Source: Viridibacterium silvisoli (lineage in GTDB: Bacteria; Pseudomonadota; Gammaproteobacteria; Burkholderiales; Rhodocyclaceae). From it: DNA of 64,000 bases. The stretch covers positions 186,001-250,000 of the forward strand of contig NZ_JAYXHS010000003.1 of the NCBI RefSeq assembly GCF_036017035.1, read 5' to 3'. Position numbers and translations under genes: made by a program. Position 1 is the stretch's first letter; the number at the start of each line of letters is the position of its first letter. Below, piece after piece: positions 51,257 through 60,416 of the stretch. The notes below the pieces were generated by a model. The model had not been told where the DNA came from. It did not search any database and saw only the letters and a program-made list of their open reading frames with translations.

Positions 51257-52264
51257 TCAGGTCAGCAGCCTGGCCTGCAAAGCTGAAGCGCTCATGAAGG
51301 TGCCGCCCAGGCGCTCCTTGAAATGCCGGCAGACGCGTTCGATCGAGGCCAGGAAAGCATCCAGCCCGGCCTGGTCACGCACATAAGGGGTATGACCAAT
51401 CGCCAGCGAGGGGCTGTGATAGGTCAGCGTAAATACCCGGCAACCGGAATCCGCCATCGCGTCGAGCAGGCGGATCATGTCGTCCGCCGAGCATCCTTCG
51501 GGTGTCAGGCGTATCCGCTCAAGCATGCCACTGCGCGACGCGATGGCAGGCATCCGTAGCTTGCGCGCCAGCGGCGAAGTCAGCTGCGGGTACACGCCAG
51601 GGCCCAAACCCTTCAATGCGCCTGCAAAGCCGGTGGTGACCGGTAGTTCGAGCATGCGACGGCCATTCACATCAAACCAGAACGGATCCGGTGTTGCGCT
51701 GGAAAAGTCCGGCCCCCCATCGCCGCGAAACGACGTGTAGGGCACAACACTGGCGTCGATCTCATAGCCCAGCTTCTCGATCGCCGCGGCAGTCCCCGCG
51801 CCGAGGCCGTACCGCCCGGCTTTGAACATGCGTGGTGCCCGACCGAAATTGCGGGTGATTTCCTGTGTGATGCGCTCGAGCTTGGCAAACTCCAGCTCCT
51901 GCGGCAGGTTGCCTGCATAGGAATTGAAGGTATTCACAGCCTCCGTATGCGGCGGTGTCACCCAGGGATGAAGATGCGTACCGATCTCGCACTTGCCCGC
52001 GTCCTGCAAGCCACGCAACACGTCCACTGAGGCAGGCGTACTCGCCACGGGCCAATCCACCACATAGGTCGGCACCGCACCAAAGGCATCGAATACGCGG
52101 GTGTGCGCCAAGGGTTGCGCCGCGATGGAGGTCGTTGCGACGCTATTGCGATCGAACGGTTTGCTCCAGTCGAACTCTTCTTCGGTGTCCACGACAACCA
52201 ACAGCACTGGAGGGTGGCCCTCTGGCAAGTTGGCAGGCTTGCGGTCGGCTATGTGGTGTATCAC
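51257..52264 (-). CDS. Polysaccharide deacetylase family protein
   Basis: The 335-residue protein has the NodB/CE4-like features VVDTEEEFDW (catalytic and metal aspartate and glutamate), EIGTHLHPWVTPPH (metal histidines in HxxxH form) and GRAPRMFKAGRYGLG, with a late TLTYHSPSLA histidine. No signal peptide is visible. It resembles WalW-like polysaccharide deacetylases. It probably removes acetyl groups from sugars of the polymer. GTG start overlaps the previous stop by four bases. Confidence 0.85.
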   Translation of the reverse strand: MIHHIADRKPANLPEGHPPVLLVVVDTEEEFDWSKPFDRNSVATTSIAAQPLAHTRVFDAFGAVPTYVVDWPVASTPASVDVLRGLQDAGKCEIGTHLHPWVTPPHTEAVNTFNSYAGNLPQELEFAKLERITQEITRNFGRAPRMFKAGRYGLGAGTAAAIEKLGYEIDASVVPYTSFRGDGGPDFSSATPDPFWFDVNGRRMLELPVTTGFAGALKGLGPGVYPQLTSPLARKLRMPAIASRSGMLERIRLTPEGCSADDMIRLLDAMADSGCRVFTLTYHSPSLAIGHTPYVRDQAGLDAFLASIERVCRHFKERLGGTFMSASALQARLLT

Positions 52265-53991
52265 GCGCTCACCATGCGGGCGTTGAGAATGACAGCCACG
52301 CCTTCAAGGCAGTCGTCTATCTCGTCGTAGATCGCGGAGAAAACCTCGACGCTCTTGCCTTCGGGATCGTGTATCTGGCGTGTGGCTTTCCTGCGTGCGA
52401 AGGCATCGAGCGGGAAAGTTTTCTCGACGAGATCGGGGTAGCGCCGTCTGAAACTCAGGGCGTTGATCTCGTCAAACAGGAAAATGATGTCAGCATTTTC
52501 CACGAGCTCGCCGCCGGCATGCAGGGAAGCATGCCCCGACAGGTCGATACCGCGACGCGATGCAGCCTCCAGCGCGCCCTCCGGCGAACCCCGGCGGTTA
52601 CGTGGCAACAGCCCGGCCGACTGCACCTCGACCCGCGCACCGTCGGCGAGCAACTGCCGGAGCTTGTATTCGGCATAAGGGCTGCGACAGATGTTGCCCT
52701 GGCAGATGAAAGCAATTCGTCCATCCTTGCGCAAGGCCCGCAGTCGCTCGACAACCTGCTCATGCAAGGCGCCTCTTGAGGCCTCACGCTTCTCCTGCCC
52801 GACCACCGACTGCACACGCTCTGCAACGAACTGGCTCAACTCGGCCCGGGCCGGCTTGCTGTCGTCCGACACCCATACGTCGAACTTCTCCCGGCACGCA
52901 GCCCAGCGCCGGAAGCCCCACAACCAGGACAGGATCTGGCCAGCTGATTTTGCGGGATGAGTGCGCCACTCCCCAAGCACCGAGCGTAACTGCCACAGAT
53001 CAAGCACGAAGTTACGCGCATAGCGCCCCGCCGGATAGGCCGCTGACGGAGTGGTCTGCTTCATGACCAGAAGCTGGTAAAGCCTGTAAGGAAAGTCGAC
53101 ACCTATCGACACCGGCAGTGGCAAGGAGCCCCAAGGTCTCGCGTTCACTTCCAGCAAGATCCATCGGCCGCTCGCGTCATCGAGCTTGAACTCGAACATC
53201 GCCAATCCGGTGTACGCAACTTCTGCGGTAAAGGCACTCACGGCCGCCAGGCGTTGCGGATCAACCGCTACGCTTCGACGGTAGTAGCTGCTGCCAAACA
53301 ACTCGTGGGCGCGACGATGCTCGAATGACTGGAGAACAACGCCTTCGTGGCAAAGCACTGACACACCCAGGCCGCTGCCGGGGAAAAGCTTTTCCAGCAG
53401 GATCTCGTCAGGTGCTTCGGCATGCCTGGCGATGAGTGCCGCGACGTCCGCCCGGCTTTCGATCAGGCGCGCGCCATTGCGCACGTATATGTCGGGCCAG
53501 ACGTAGGATTTTCGTGGTTTGGCAATCAGCGGCAAACCCAGTTCGGCCTCGATCCCTGCAACCGTGTCAGTCGCAGAAAGCAGACGCCCCTGAGCAACCG
53601 GGATAGCCAGCTTGCCAGCCAGTTCGCGTGTGCGATGCTTGTCGAAAAAAGCGTCGAGGCCACGCTCATCAGGAATCGCCAGAACCGTCAAAGCCTCGAG
53701 TTCCGCACGATGCACAAACAAGGGCAGCAAGCTGCGCTCTTCGCAGGGAATCACCAGATCGTAGCGCTCTGCGAGCAACAAGGTCTTCATGGCGGCCAGC
53801 CACTCGCCGCCGCCATCAAGGTAGTAAGGCAGGAAATGTGTGCGCTGGATGTAACGCGACTGCAGCGCCGGCGCCGTCATGTCGAAAGGCGCGGCATGTA
53901 CCTCAATGCCCTTGCGCCCCAGCGAACGCACTGTCGCCAGAAAGCTGCGGGTGTCATCCCCGAGAACCAGCGCCTTACCCGTGAACGTCAT
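52261..53991 (-). CDS. ATP-grasp and low-molecular-weight tyrosine phosphatase fusion
   Basis: The 576-residue protein has an N-terminal ATP-grasp ligase part (ALVLGDDTRSFLATVRSLGRKG, GLPLIAKPRKSYVWPDIYV, EILLEKLFPGSGLGVSVL, LEVNARPWGSLPLP) over residues 1-310, a linker, and a C-terminal LMW-PTP domain. The phosphatase part has the P-loop FICQGNICRSPYAEYK (CxGNICRS) and IHDPEGKS with the acid aspartate. LMW-PTPs regulate tyrosine kinases of polysaccharide export. The ATP-grasp half may make an amide or ester. The pairing in one chain is uncommon. Confidence 0.88.
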   Translation of the reverse strand: MTFTGKALVLGDDTRSFLATVRSLGRKGIEVHAAPFDMTAPALQSRYIQRTHFLPYYLDGGGEWLAAMKTLLLAERYDLVIPCEERSLLPLFVHRAELEALTVLAIPDERGLDAFFDKHRTRELAGKLAIPVAQGRLLSATDTVAGIEAELGLPLIAKPRKSYVWPDIYVRNGARLIESRADVAALIARHAEAPDEILLEKLFPGSGLGVSVLCHEGVVLQSFEHRRAHELFGSSYYRRSVAVDPQRLAAVSAFTAEVAYTGLAMFEFKLDDASGRWILLEVNARPWGSLPLPVSIGVDFPYRLYQLLVMKQTTPSAAYPAGRYARNFVLDLWQLRSVLGEWRTHPAKSAGQILSWLWGFRRWAACREKFDVWVSDDSKPARAELSQFVAERVQSVVGQEKREASRGALHEQVVERLRALRKDGRIAFICQGNICRSPYAEYKLRQLLADGARVEVQSAGLLPRNRRGSPEGALEAASRRGIDLSGHASLHAGGELVENADIIFLFDEINALSFRRRYPDLVEKTFPLDAFARRKATRQIHDPEGKSVEVFSAIYDEIDDCLEGVAVILNARMVSA

Positions 53992-54268
53992 GCATTGCGC
54001 TCCGGCACAGGACGAACAGGCAGTCCAGGGACACGATGGGACAACACGCCACAGCCGCCGATCGAACTGTCGGTAGGGCGATGCCTGTCACGCAATACGA
54101 TGGCGAAAATCTCGAACGAGGAAGTCACGGAAGTGGCGGAGAGCACGTAAGCCGCCAATTGTAGAGAAATGTCGCACTGCACGAGACGAATTTTTCCTCA
54201 CTCCGCAGCACCCGTCAGGCATTTGGCACATTGCGTGGAAGATTCTCACGCGCGTTTCCGCACAACAC
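53992..54268. other. Gap between the ATP-grasp/phosphatase and glycosyltransferase genes
   Basis: These 277 bases hold no supported gene on either strand. The stretch must include the promoter of the ATP-grasp/phosphatase gene. No strong hairpin was seen. Confidence 0.4.
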
Positions 54269-55450
54269 TCAGAATTCCCGGCAGACCACTCCGAGCGCTT
54301 CAGGGCTGCGCGCCGCTCGCACTTTCTGCATGTTGGCAACCCACAGTGCGCGGTTGTCGCGCATGTCCTGCGCGTGGTCTTTGACGTAGTCGATGAGCTC
54401 CTGCGGCGTATCGGCAAGATAGCCGACCGGCCCATAGCGCTCGAAAATTCCCTCCAGCGTGCGCGTTCGCAACGCAAGCAATGGCTTGGCTGCCGCGATG
54501 GCATCAGTGACGGAACCGCTGGCGATGAATGCGTATTCCAGGCTGGAAAGTGGCAGGCAGACAAAATCCATATCCGCGAGCGCTGCAATGTAGTCCCGGC
54601 GTGGGAGACCACCTTTCGCGGGGCGCCGCGCCAGCGCCTCGATGCCATCCAGGATGCCGCAGTCAATGCCTATTGCATGGAATTCGAAACTGTCATCAGC
54701 ACAGGCATTGGCCACCGACAGGAACACGTTGAAGCCTTTGGTGCGGCTGGCATTGCCGAGGAAGGCGATGCGCGTGGGCCTCGCAGCGTCGCTCGCTTCG
54801 TCCTTGGCCACGGTCCACTCCGAGACCAGCGACGGGTGCTCGAGCGTGCGCACAGCAGGCAATATCGCTGGAAAGCGTTCGGCGATCGCCTCTTTGACCC
54901 CAAGCTCCAGCGCAAGGATGCGCACGTTGGATGGCAGCGGTTTCTGCACCTGGGCAACCATGTCCGTGCCACGGATGAATGGATTGCGCGAACGCCAGCG
55001 CACGGCGTCGCCCAGATGGTTGTGCAGGATCATGTGCAGGGGCGCCTTGTTGAGCTTGCTGCTGAGCTCATGCCAGCGTCTGCCGATCACGGCGTAGAGA
55101 TGACCGTCCTCGCCAAGCAGCGCGACGCTGCGCAGCCGACGCGACTTGAGGCTGGCCAGCATCGTCTTGCGACACTGCCAGGCAGCCCAACGCCCTCCGA
55201 CAGGATTGTGACGCGACCAACCGAAAGGCACCTTGAAAGGCTCGATCGACAGGAATTCGACGTTTCCCACGTCACGCAATCGCGTCTGCAACTCCGCAAC
55301 GTGACCCGTGCAGGCGTGAAACAGGATGCGGTCGTCCGGGTACGCACTGCGTAAGGAGCGGATATAACCCTCGTTGAAATTGAGGTGCATGCTCGCGTGA
55401 CTCTGAAAGTCGAACAGCGCGATCTCGAGGCCTTGCTTGCTATCAGACAT
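54269..55450 (-). CDS. Putative glycosyltransferase (GT-B like)
   Basis: The 393-residue protein has GT-B-like parts: a first half with FDFQSHASMHLNFNEGYIRSL and SKLNKAPLHMILHNHLGDAVRW, and a second half with RIAFLGNASRTKGFNVFLSVANACAD and VCLPLSSLEYAFIASGSVTDAIAAAKPLLALRTRTLEGIFERYGPVGYL. These fit a nucleotide-sugar domain, though the classical ExxxxxxxE is unclear. Function in building the exopolysaccharide is inferred. Confidence 0.72.
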   Translation of the reverse strand: MSDSKQGLEIALFDFQSHASMHLNFNEGYIRSLRSAYPDDRILFHACTGHVAELQTRLRDVGNVEFLSIEPFKVPFGWSRHNPVGGRWAAWQCRKTMLASLKSRRLRSVALLGEDGHLYAVIGRRWHELSSKLNKAPLHMILHNHLGDAVRWRSRNPFIRGTDMVAQVQKPLPSNVRILALELGVKEAIAERFPAILPAVRTLEHPSLVSEWTVAKDEASDAARPTRIAFLGNASRTKGFNVFLSVANACADDSFEFHAIGIDCGILDGIEALARRPAKGGLPRRDYIAALADMDFVCLPLSSLEYAFIASGSVTDAIAAAKPLLALRTRTLEGIFERYGPVGYLADTPQELIDYVKDHAQDMRDNRALWVANMQKVRAARSPEALGVVCREF

Positions 55451-55458
55451 ATCTCATC

Positions 55459-56757
55459 TCACTCGAAGCCGGTTTTCGTGGGTGCATATTCGGGCTGTTT
55501 CCGCAGTCTGTCTGCATAGTGCTTGAGGGAAATGCCGATTCCGAACAGGTACCAGAAATAGGGTTGGAAGGCGACGCCCACAAAGGCCCCGCCCAGCATG
55601 TAGATAAAGGTGGAGCAAACGAGCCCGGTCGCCATATCACCCATCCAGCCCAACTCGGCATGACGTTTGGCAAATCGGCGGATACTCAGCAAGGTCGTGA
55701 TCGACCAGCCGATCATCGAGAGGAACATCACCAGCCCCGGAATTCCGAGCTCGCCAAGCACCTCGAAATAGATACTGTGGAAGGCCTTGCCCTTTACTTC
55801 CAGAATCGTGCCGTCTGTCATCGGCAGCGAGAAATAGTTGATGAAGTAAACGTTGAAGCCACCGCCGAAGGGATGCTCTTTCACATAGTCGAGCGTCCAC
55901 AACCAGGCTGCCACGCGTCCCATCGCAGAAGCCTCCGAACCCGCCGTCTGCAAGGTACCCATGCGCTCGGTCCAGGCATCCCCCATGAACCCGCTTACAC
56001 CGCTCAGCAGGAACAGGACGACGCAGACGTAGGCGATCTTGCGACGCGTGCGAAAGAAGCCGATCACCAGCAAGAGCGCGACGGACACCAGCCCCGTGCG
56101 GGCAAATGTACCCAGCGCCGCGACCAGGGCCAGAGCCACCAGACTCAACGCCATGACCTGCCGCAACCAGGCCGGACTCACCAGCAGCGAATAGTTCCTG
56201 ACCCACAGGAACAAGGGAATGACCGAAGTCGCAACCATGGCCAGCGTGCTGCTTTCACTGATGCCATTGCCGCTGACCGCCATATCCATGCCATACCCGC
56301 CACCGCCCATGAGCGTCTTGATGCCCACGGCAATGATGTTGGCGCCGATCGGAATGAGCACCATCAGCAGTGCAGACTCGATTTGCTCTCGGGTATTGAA
56401 GTAATACGGCAACAGCACCGCGAACACCGCGGACTTGAAAGCCCAGTCCCACTTCGCCCAGGCCGCATCCTGCACGACAGCGTTATAGGTACTGATGGTC
56501 ATCCAGATGGTCCAGACAATCATCACGCCAGTGCCGAAGGTCACGCGCCTGGGCTTGTCCTTGCAGAAAAACCACGCGCCGATGGCGGCCACGCCGAAGA
56601 TCATCGACAGCGGCAGTCCGCTGATGATTGCCTGGGCCACGCCCTGTGGCCTGAACAGGTCAGTCCAGATGTAGGCCAGCGCAAACAGATGCGGCATGCC
56701 GAATCCATAAGCACTGATCAGGATGTACACGAACAATACGAGCAAGCCGCGCAGCAC
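55459..56757 (-). CDS. Exosortase A-associated O-glycosylation ligase (Wzy/WaaL-like)
   Basis: The 432-residue membrane protein, with GTG start, has about 11 helices: LLVLFVYILISAYGFGMPHLFALAYIWTDLFRPQG at the start, DWAFKSAVFAVLLPYYFNTREQIE, the SGNGISESSTLAMVATSVIPLFLW loop, and KEHPFGGGFNVYFINYF. This is the O-glycosylation ligase group associated with exosortase A. It probably polymerises the polysaccharide or ligates it to an acceptor outside the membrane. Confidence 0.9.
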   Translation of the reverse strand: MLRGLLVLFVYILISAYGFGMPHLFALAYIWTDLFRPQGVAQAIISGLPLSMIFGVAAIGAWFFCKDKPRRVTFGTGVMIVWTIWMTISTYNAVVQDAAWAKWDWAFKSAVFAVLLPYYFNTREQIESALLMVLIPIGANIIAVGIKTLMGGGGYGMDMAVSGNGISESSTLAMVATSVIPLFLWVRNYSLLVSPAWLRQVMALSLVALALVAALGTFARTGLVSVALLLVIGFFRTRRKIAYVCVVLFLLSGVSGFMGDAWTERMGTLQTAGSEASAMGRVAAWLWTLDYVKEHPFGGGFNVYFINYFSLPMTDGTILEVKGKAFHSIYFEVLGELGIPGLVMFLSMIGWSITTLLSIRRFAKRHAELGWMGDMATGLVCSTFIYMLGGAFVGVAFQPYFWYLFGIGISLKHYADRLRKQPEYAPTKTGFE

Positions 56758-56759
56758 GT

Positions 56760-56885
56760 TCAGCGCCCTCCTTCGCCTGGTCGCGGCGCCGCCTTGCGCT
56801 TTCGCACCCGCTCCAGCATGACGAGACGCACAACGACCCAGATCACGGTCGTGCAGCAGAACAACACGGAGAGATTGTCGATCAT
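56760..56885 (-). CDS. 41-residue membrane protein coupled to the acyltransferase gene
   Basis: A short gene lies in the gap between the acyltransferase and O-glycosylation ligase genes. Its ATG (56885-56883) overlaps the acyltransferase stop as ATGA, and its TGA (56762-56760) lies two bases before the GTG of the ligase gene. The 41 residues are one membrane helix (LSVLFCCTTVIWVVVRLVML) followed by a basic tail (ERVRKRKAAPRPGEGGR). Tight coupling on both sides suggests it is real. It may be a small subunit of the ligase or acyltransferase. The family is not recognised. Confidence 0.7.
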   Translation of the reverse strand: MIDNLSVLFCCTTVIWVVVRLVMLERVRKRKAAPRPGEGGR

Positions 56886-57982
56886 GGGTTCACCTCGCCC
56901 GGCTGTGCGCGACTGCGCCGCCATGCATTCTTCACGATGCGTTGGCCTGGTAACTCGACGAATCGATAAAGCAGGAAGGAAGCAATCAGCGTGAGCAACA
57001 GATACGCTGCAATTGCCAGCGCCGACGCTCGCGATCCATCAACCAGACCGAACAGGACCCAGTCCTTGATGAAGAAATGGCAGAGATAGGTCGAGTAAGA
57101 CACGACGCCCAAAGCGAGCAAGGGCTTCCACTCCAGCGCGCGCGCAAGCATTCCGCGGTAAGTACTCAACGCATGGATGAGCCCGGCAAAACATAGGGGC
57201 ACATAGAAGTAGTCCTTCCAGCCTGCGCTCCAGCCGGCGACGAACAGGGCTGTCGCGCCGATGCCGCTTGCGAGGGCGCGCCAGCGCGCCGCACGCACGC
57301 CACCCGCCCATGCGCCTTGCACGAGCTTGCATACGGCCATGCCCATCGTGAACTCGCCAACGCACCGCACTACGCCGAGGTCGTATATCCCGGCCCCGAG
57401 AGAGCCCTTCCCTGCCAGCGAGAAACAGAGGGCGAGTACAAGCGCCGCGCTCAGCAGGACGCCGAGCGATCCCCACCAGCGTTGGCGGGGCCCGGTCAGC
57501 GACAGGCACAACAAAGGGAACATCAGGTACGCGGCGAATTCGACGCTGATCGACCACGAGGGAACGTTCCAGCCGTAGTCGGGAAGGAGGCCCCAGGCCT
57601 GAACCAGGAAAAGCCCAAGCACATACTGCAACGGATCGTAGCGCATCGAGATATCGCCGCTTTGCGAGAAGAAGTGAATCGCCAGCGGATTGATCAGATA
57701 CACGACACACATGAACAGATGCAATGGATAGATACGTGCCAAACGTATCACCATGAAATCGAGGCAGCTCGCAAACGACAAGCGCTCGAACATCTCGGCG
57801 TATCTGAGCTGGATCACAAAGCCGCTCATGACGAAGAACAGGTCCACGGCAAGGTAGCCGTAGCTCGCCCATGAGCTCCACGAGGAGCCAGGCCCCCACA
57901 TGTAGTCGCGAAAGTGGAAAACCACGACCCACCAGGCCGCGATCCCGCGCAAGGAAGTCAGGCTGTCGATTTGCCGACTCAT
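56882..57982 (-). CDS. Acyltransferase family 3 membrane protein
   Basis: The 366-residue protein has about ten helices and the acyltransferase-3 signatures: SLTSLRGIAAWWVVVFHFRDYMW with the catalytic histidine of VFHF, YLAVDLFFVMSGFVIQLRY, and VPSWSISVEFAAYLMFPLLCL. These enzymes O-acetylate (or otherwise acylate) sugars of surface polysaccharides. Its start overlaps the preceding GT stop (ATGA) and its stop overlaps the small membrane gene. It may modify the polymer of the locus. Confidence 0.93.
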   Translation of the reverse strand: MSRQIDSLTSLRGIAAWWVVVFHFRDYMWGPGSSWSSWASYGYLAVDLFFVMSGFVIQLRYAEMFERLSFASCLDFMVIRLARIYPLHLFMCVVYLINPLAIHFFSQSGDISMRYDPLQYVLGLFLVQAWGLLPDYGWNVPSWSISVEFAAYLMFPLLCLSLTGPRQRWWGSLGVLLSAALVLALCFSLAGKGSLGAGIYDLGVVRCVGEFTMGMAVCKLVQGAWAGGVRAARWRALASGIGATALFVAGWSAGWKDYFYVPLCFAGLIHALSTYRGMLARALEWKPLLALGVVSYSTYLCHFFIKDWVLFGLVDGSRASALAIAAYLLLTLIASFLLYRFVELPGQRIVKNAWRRSRAQPGEVNP

Positions 57983-59235
57983 CGTACGTGCCCGGCGTTT
58001 GTGTGGCTCAGCACATCGCGGAACAAGGCGATCTGTGCTTCCGTTGTCTGCCCCCAGGCGAAGCCCTCGGCATAGCGCCGCACGGCTTCACGCTGCGGTG
58101 CAGCCTCGAGTAGAGCCTTGATCGCCTGCGCAAACGCGGCGCCGTTGCGCGCGTCTACCAGACGCCCGGCGACGTCACTCTGTACAACCTCGGGCGTACC
58201 CCAGATACGGCTTGCCACGACAGGCGTGCCACAAGCCATGCTCTCAAGCAGCACGTTGGCCCAGCCTTCACGACTCGAGGCGAGAATGAGCGCGTCGGCC
58301 GCGCTGTACCAGGATGCCAGATGCGTGTTGGGGATAGCTCCCGTGAAACGTACGCGCGCAGCGATGCCCAGACGTGCGACCTGCTGCTGCAATCGGGTGC
58401 GCTCTTCGCCCTCTCCGATGATCACCAGAGTGGCTTGCGGCAAACGCGCAACAGCATCAATCGCAATGTCGTGCCCCTTGCGCGCAATCAGATGCCCCAC
58501 GGAAAGCAGCACGGTCCCTTGCGGCAAAGCCAGCTTCTGGCGCATTGCCTCTTTCTCCAGCGGCACGAAGCGCTCCAGGTCGACGCCATTGCGCATGACA
58601 TGCAGCTTTTCACGCTCTGCGCCGAGCTTGTACAACTCGTCCATCAAGGCAGCGCAAACACCAATCGAACCGCTGGCTGCCCCCGCCGTCTGGGCGATCA
58701 ACTTGCGTGGCCAGGGATGCTGCGGGATGAGGTTGAGGTCGGTACCTCGAGCCGTCACCACGAACGGTTTGTTGAACCAGCGCGACAACATGGCCGCAGC
58801 AACGCCGTCGGGGTAGTAGTAGTGCGCATCGATCAGATCGAAATCGAATCCATCACGGATCAGTTTCGCCACCGTGGCGCGAGCGCCCCAGGCCAAGGTC
58901 CATGGAGCGACGTTCATGCCGACTTTCGGCGGCAAGGCATATCGCGGATGCCATACCTGCAATCCATTGCGCTCTTCGAAGGCTGGCGTGCTTGCCATCT
59001 TCGCCCAGTCGCCGAAGCGCGCGCTCCGCGATGGAAACCACGGCACGGGCGCGACCACCCGCGTTTCCACCTGGCCACTCTTGAGCAATTCGCGCAGACG
59101 CGTCTCGACAAAAATGCCGTGATTGGGCCGCGCACTGCTCGGGTACAGCGTGGAAAACAACAAGGTGCGGATTGGCCGCGAACTGGCATGCTCGGTCAGC
59201 CCCCGCGTCATGGCGTCAGACGCAAAACCGCTCAC
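57979..59235 (-). CDS. Family 4 glycosyltransferase
   Basis: The 418-residue GT-B protein has IRTLLFSTLYPSSARPNHGIFVETRLREL and DLIDAHYYYPDGVAAAMLSRW in the first half, and VLLSVGHLIARKGHDIAIDAV, VIIGEGEERTRLQQQV, and SREGWANVLLESMACGTPVVASRIWGTPEVV (ExxxxxxxE-like) in the second. Start is GTG overlapping the previous stop (GTGA). The donor is unknown. It acts in the cytoplasm on the lipid-linked intermediate. Confidence 0.92.
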   Translation of the reverse strand: MSGFASDAMTRGLTEHASSRPIRTLLFSTLYPSSARPNHGIFVETRLRELLKSGQVETRVVAPVPWFPSRSARFGDWAKMASTPAFEERNGLQVWHPRYALPPKVGMNVAPWTLAWGARATVAKLIRDGFDFDLIDAHYYYPDGVAAAMLSRWFNKPFVVTARGTDLNLIPQHPWPRKLIAQTAGAASGSIGVCAALMDELYKLGAEREKLHVMRNGVDLERFVPLEKEAMRQKLALPQGTVLLSVGHLIARKGHDIAIDAVARLPQATLVIIGEGEERTRLQQQVARLGIAARVRFTGAIPNTHLASWYSAADALILASSREGWANVLLESMACGTPVVASRIWGTPEVVQSDVAGRLVDARNGAAFAQAIKALLEAAPQREAVRRYAEGFAWGQTTEAQIALFRDVLSHTNAGHVR

Positions 59236-60416
59236 GCCAACCCCAGTGAGCGATTCACGCGTTCAGCATTGCTACGCCAGAAGTGGCCGTTGTCTTCGAT
59301 CGTGCGCAGCGCCCCCTGCCCCATGCGCGCGCGCAGCGCATTGTCCTGAGCCAGACGCAGCACGCAATCGGCAAAGGCCGCGTAGTCGCCCACCGGAAAG
59401 CACAAACCGTTTTCACCGTCGTGAACGACTTCGCGCAGATTCGGCTGATCCGGCACGACCACCGCCTTGCCCAGCGCCATGTACTCGAACAGCTTCATCG
59501 GCGAAGCGTACGGCGGGATGCTCGGTAGCACCGTAATGTCCATCGCCGCCACATGATCGGGAATCTCGGAATGCCGCACCGGGCCCGCGAAGACAATATT
59601 GCCCGCCATACCCAGTCGCGCGGCCTGCTCACGCAGGGCAGGAACAGCGGGGCCATCGCCCACCACCAGCATCGCAAAATTGTCGCGATCAGGCAGGGCG
59701 GACAAGGCGTCGATCATCAGGTCCAGACGGTGCCATTGCCTGACCCAGCCGACGAAACCGACGACACACCGGCCTTGCAAACCGTGGCGCTCGCGCACCG
59801 TCACCGGCGAAACCTGCGCGTTGAAGCGCGCCGGGTCGACGCCGTTGTGCATGACCTCGAAGTGGCTGACGCCCAGCCCCTTCCTGGCATAGTACTGGCG
59901 CAGCACATCCGTCACCACGACGACGCGCGTCGCCTTGCGGATGACCCAGTGCTCGAGTGCCTCGGCAAAGCCCTGCGCAACGAGCCCGCTCTGTTTTGCC
60001 ATTTCTTCCGCCAGCGGTGCATTCACTTCCAGCACCAGCGGCACACCGGTCAGCCGTGACACGACGGCCCCGGCCACGAGATGAATCGAATGACGTTCGT
60101 AGATGAAAGCCGGCCGGATACGCCGCACCGCCTGCCAAAGACGGAATGCACCGACCACGTTGTAGCCGAACGACAGGAATTCGTAGATGAGACTACCCAG
60201 CTTGCCCCGCCCTTCGGAGTGCCCCTTCTGCATCTCGCCAGGCTTGGGCGCGGGCTTCTCCTTGCCACCCTCGCTGGTGCGATTGCCAAGGCTCACCTCC
60301 ACGAGTTCGTGCCCCATGGCACGCCACGCGGCCTGCAACTCGCTGATATGCACGCCCTGGGCATCTTCGCCGCGGGTGCGATGGTGATAAATGATCTTCA
60401 TTGCGGTCTGACTCAT
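59232..60416 (-). CDS. Family 4 glycosyltransferase
   Basis: The ATG at 60416 overlaps the previous stop as ATGA; a second ATG at 60401 starts MKIIYHHRTRGEDAQGVHI. The product (about 394 residues) is a GT-B enzyme with RIRPAFIYERHSIH, VMHNGVDPARF, VGFVGWVRQWHRLDLMIDALS, VVGDGPAVPALREQA and ASPMKLFEYMALGKAVVVPDQPNLREVVHDGENGL. A charged insert with KPAPKPGEMQKGHSEG lies near residue 50. The sugar is unknown. Confidence 0.9.
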   Translation of the reverse strand: MSQTAMKIIYHHRTRGEDAQGVHISELQAAWRAMGHELVEVSLGNRTSEGGKEKPAPKPGEMQKGHSEGRGKLGSLIYEFLSFGYNVVGAFRLWQAVRRIRPAFIYERHSIHLVAGAVVSRLTGVPLVLEVNAPLAEEMAKQSGLVAQGFAEALEHWVIRKATRVVVVTDVLRQYYARKGLGVSHFEVMHNGVDPARFNAQVSPVTVRERHGLQGRCVVGFVGWVRQWHRLDLMIDALSALPDRDNFAMLVVGDGPAVPALREQAARLGMAGNIVFAGPVRHSEIPDHVAAMDITVLPSIPPYASPMKLFEYMALGKAVVVPDQPNLREVVHDGENGLCFPVGDYAAFADCVLRLAQDNALRARMGQGALRTIEDNGHFWRSNAERVNRSLGLA

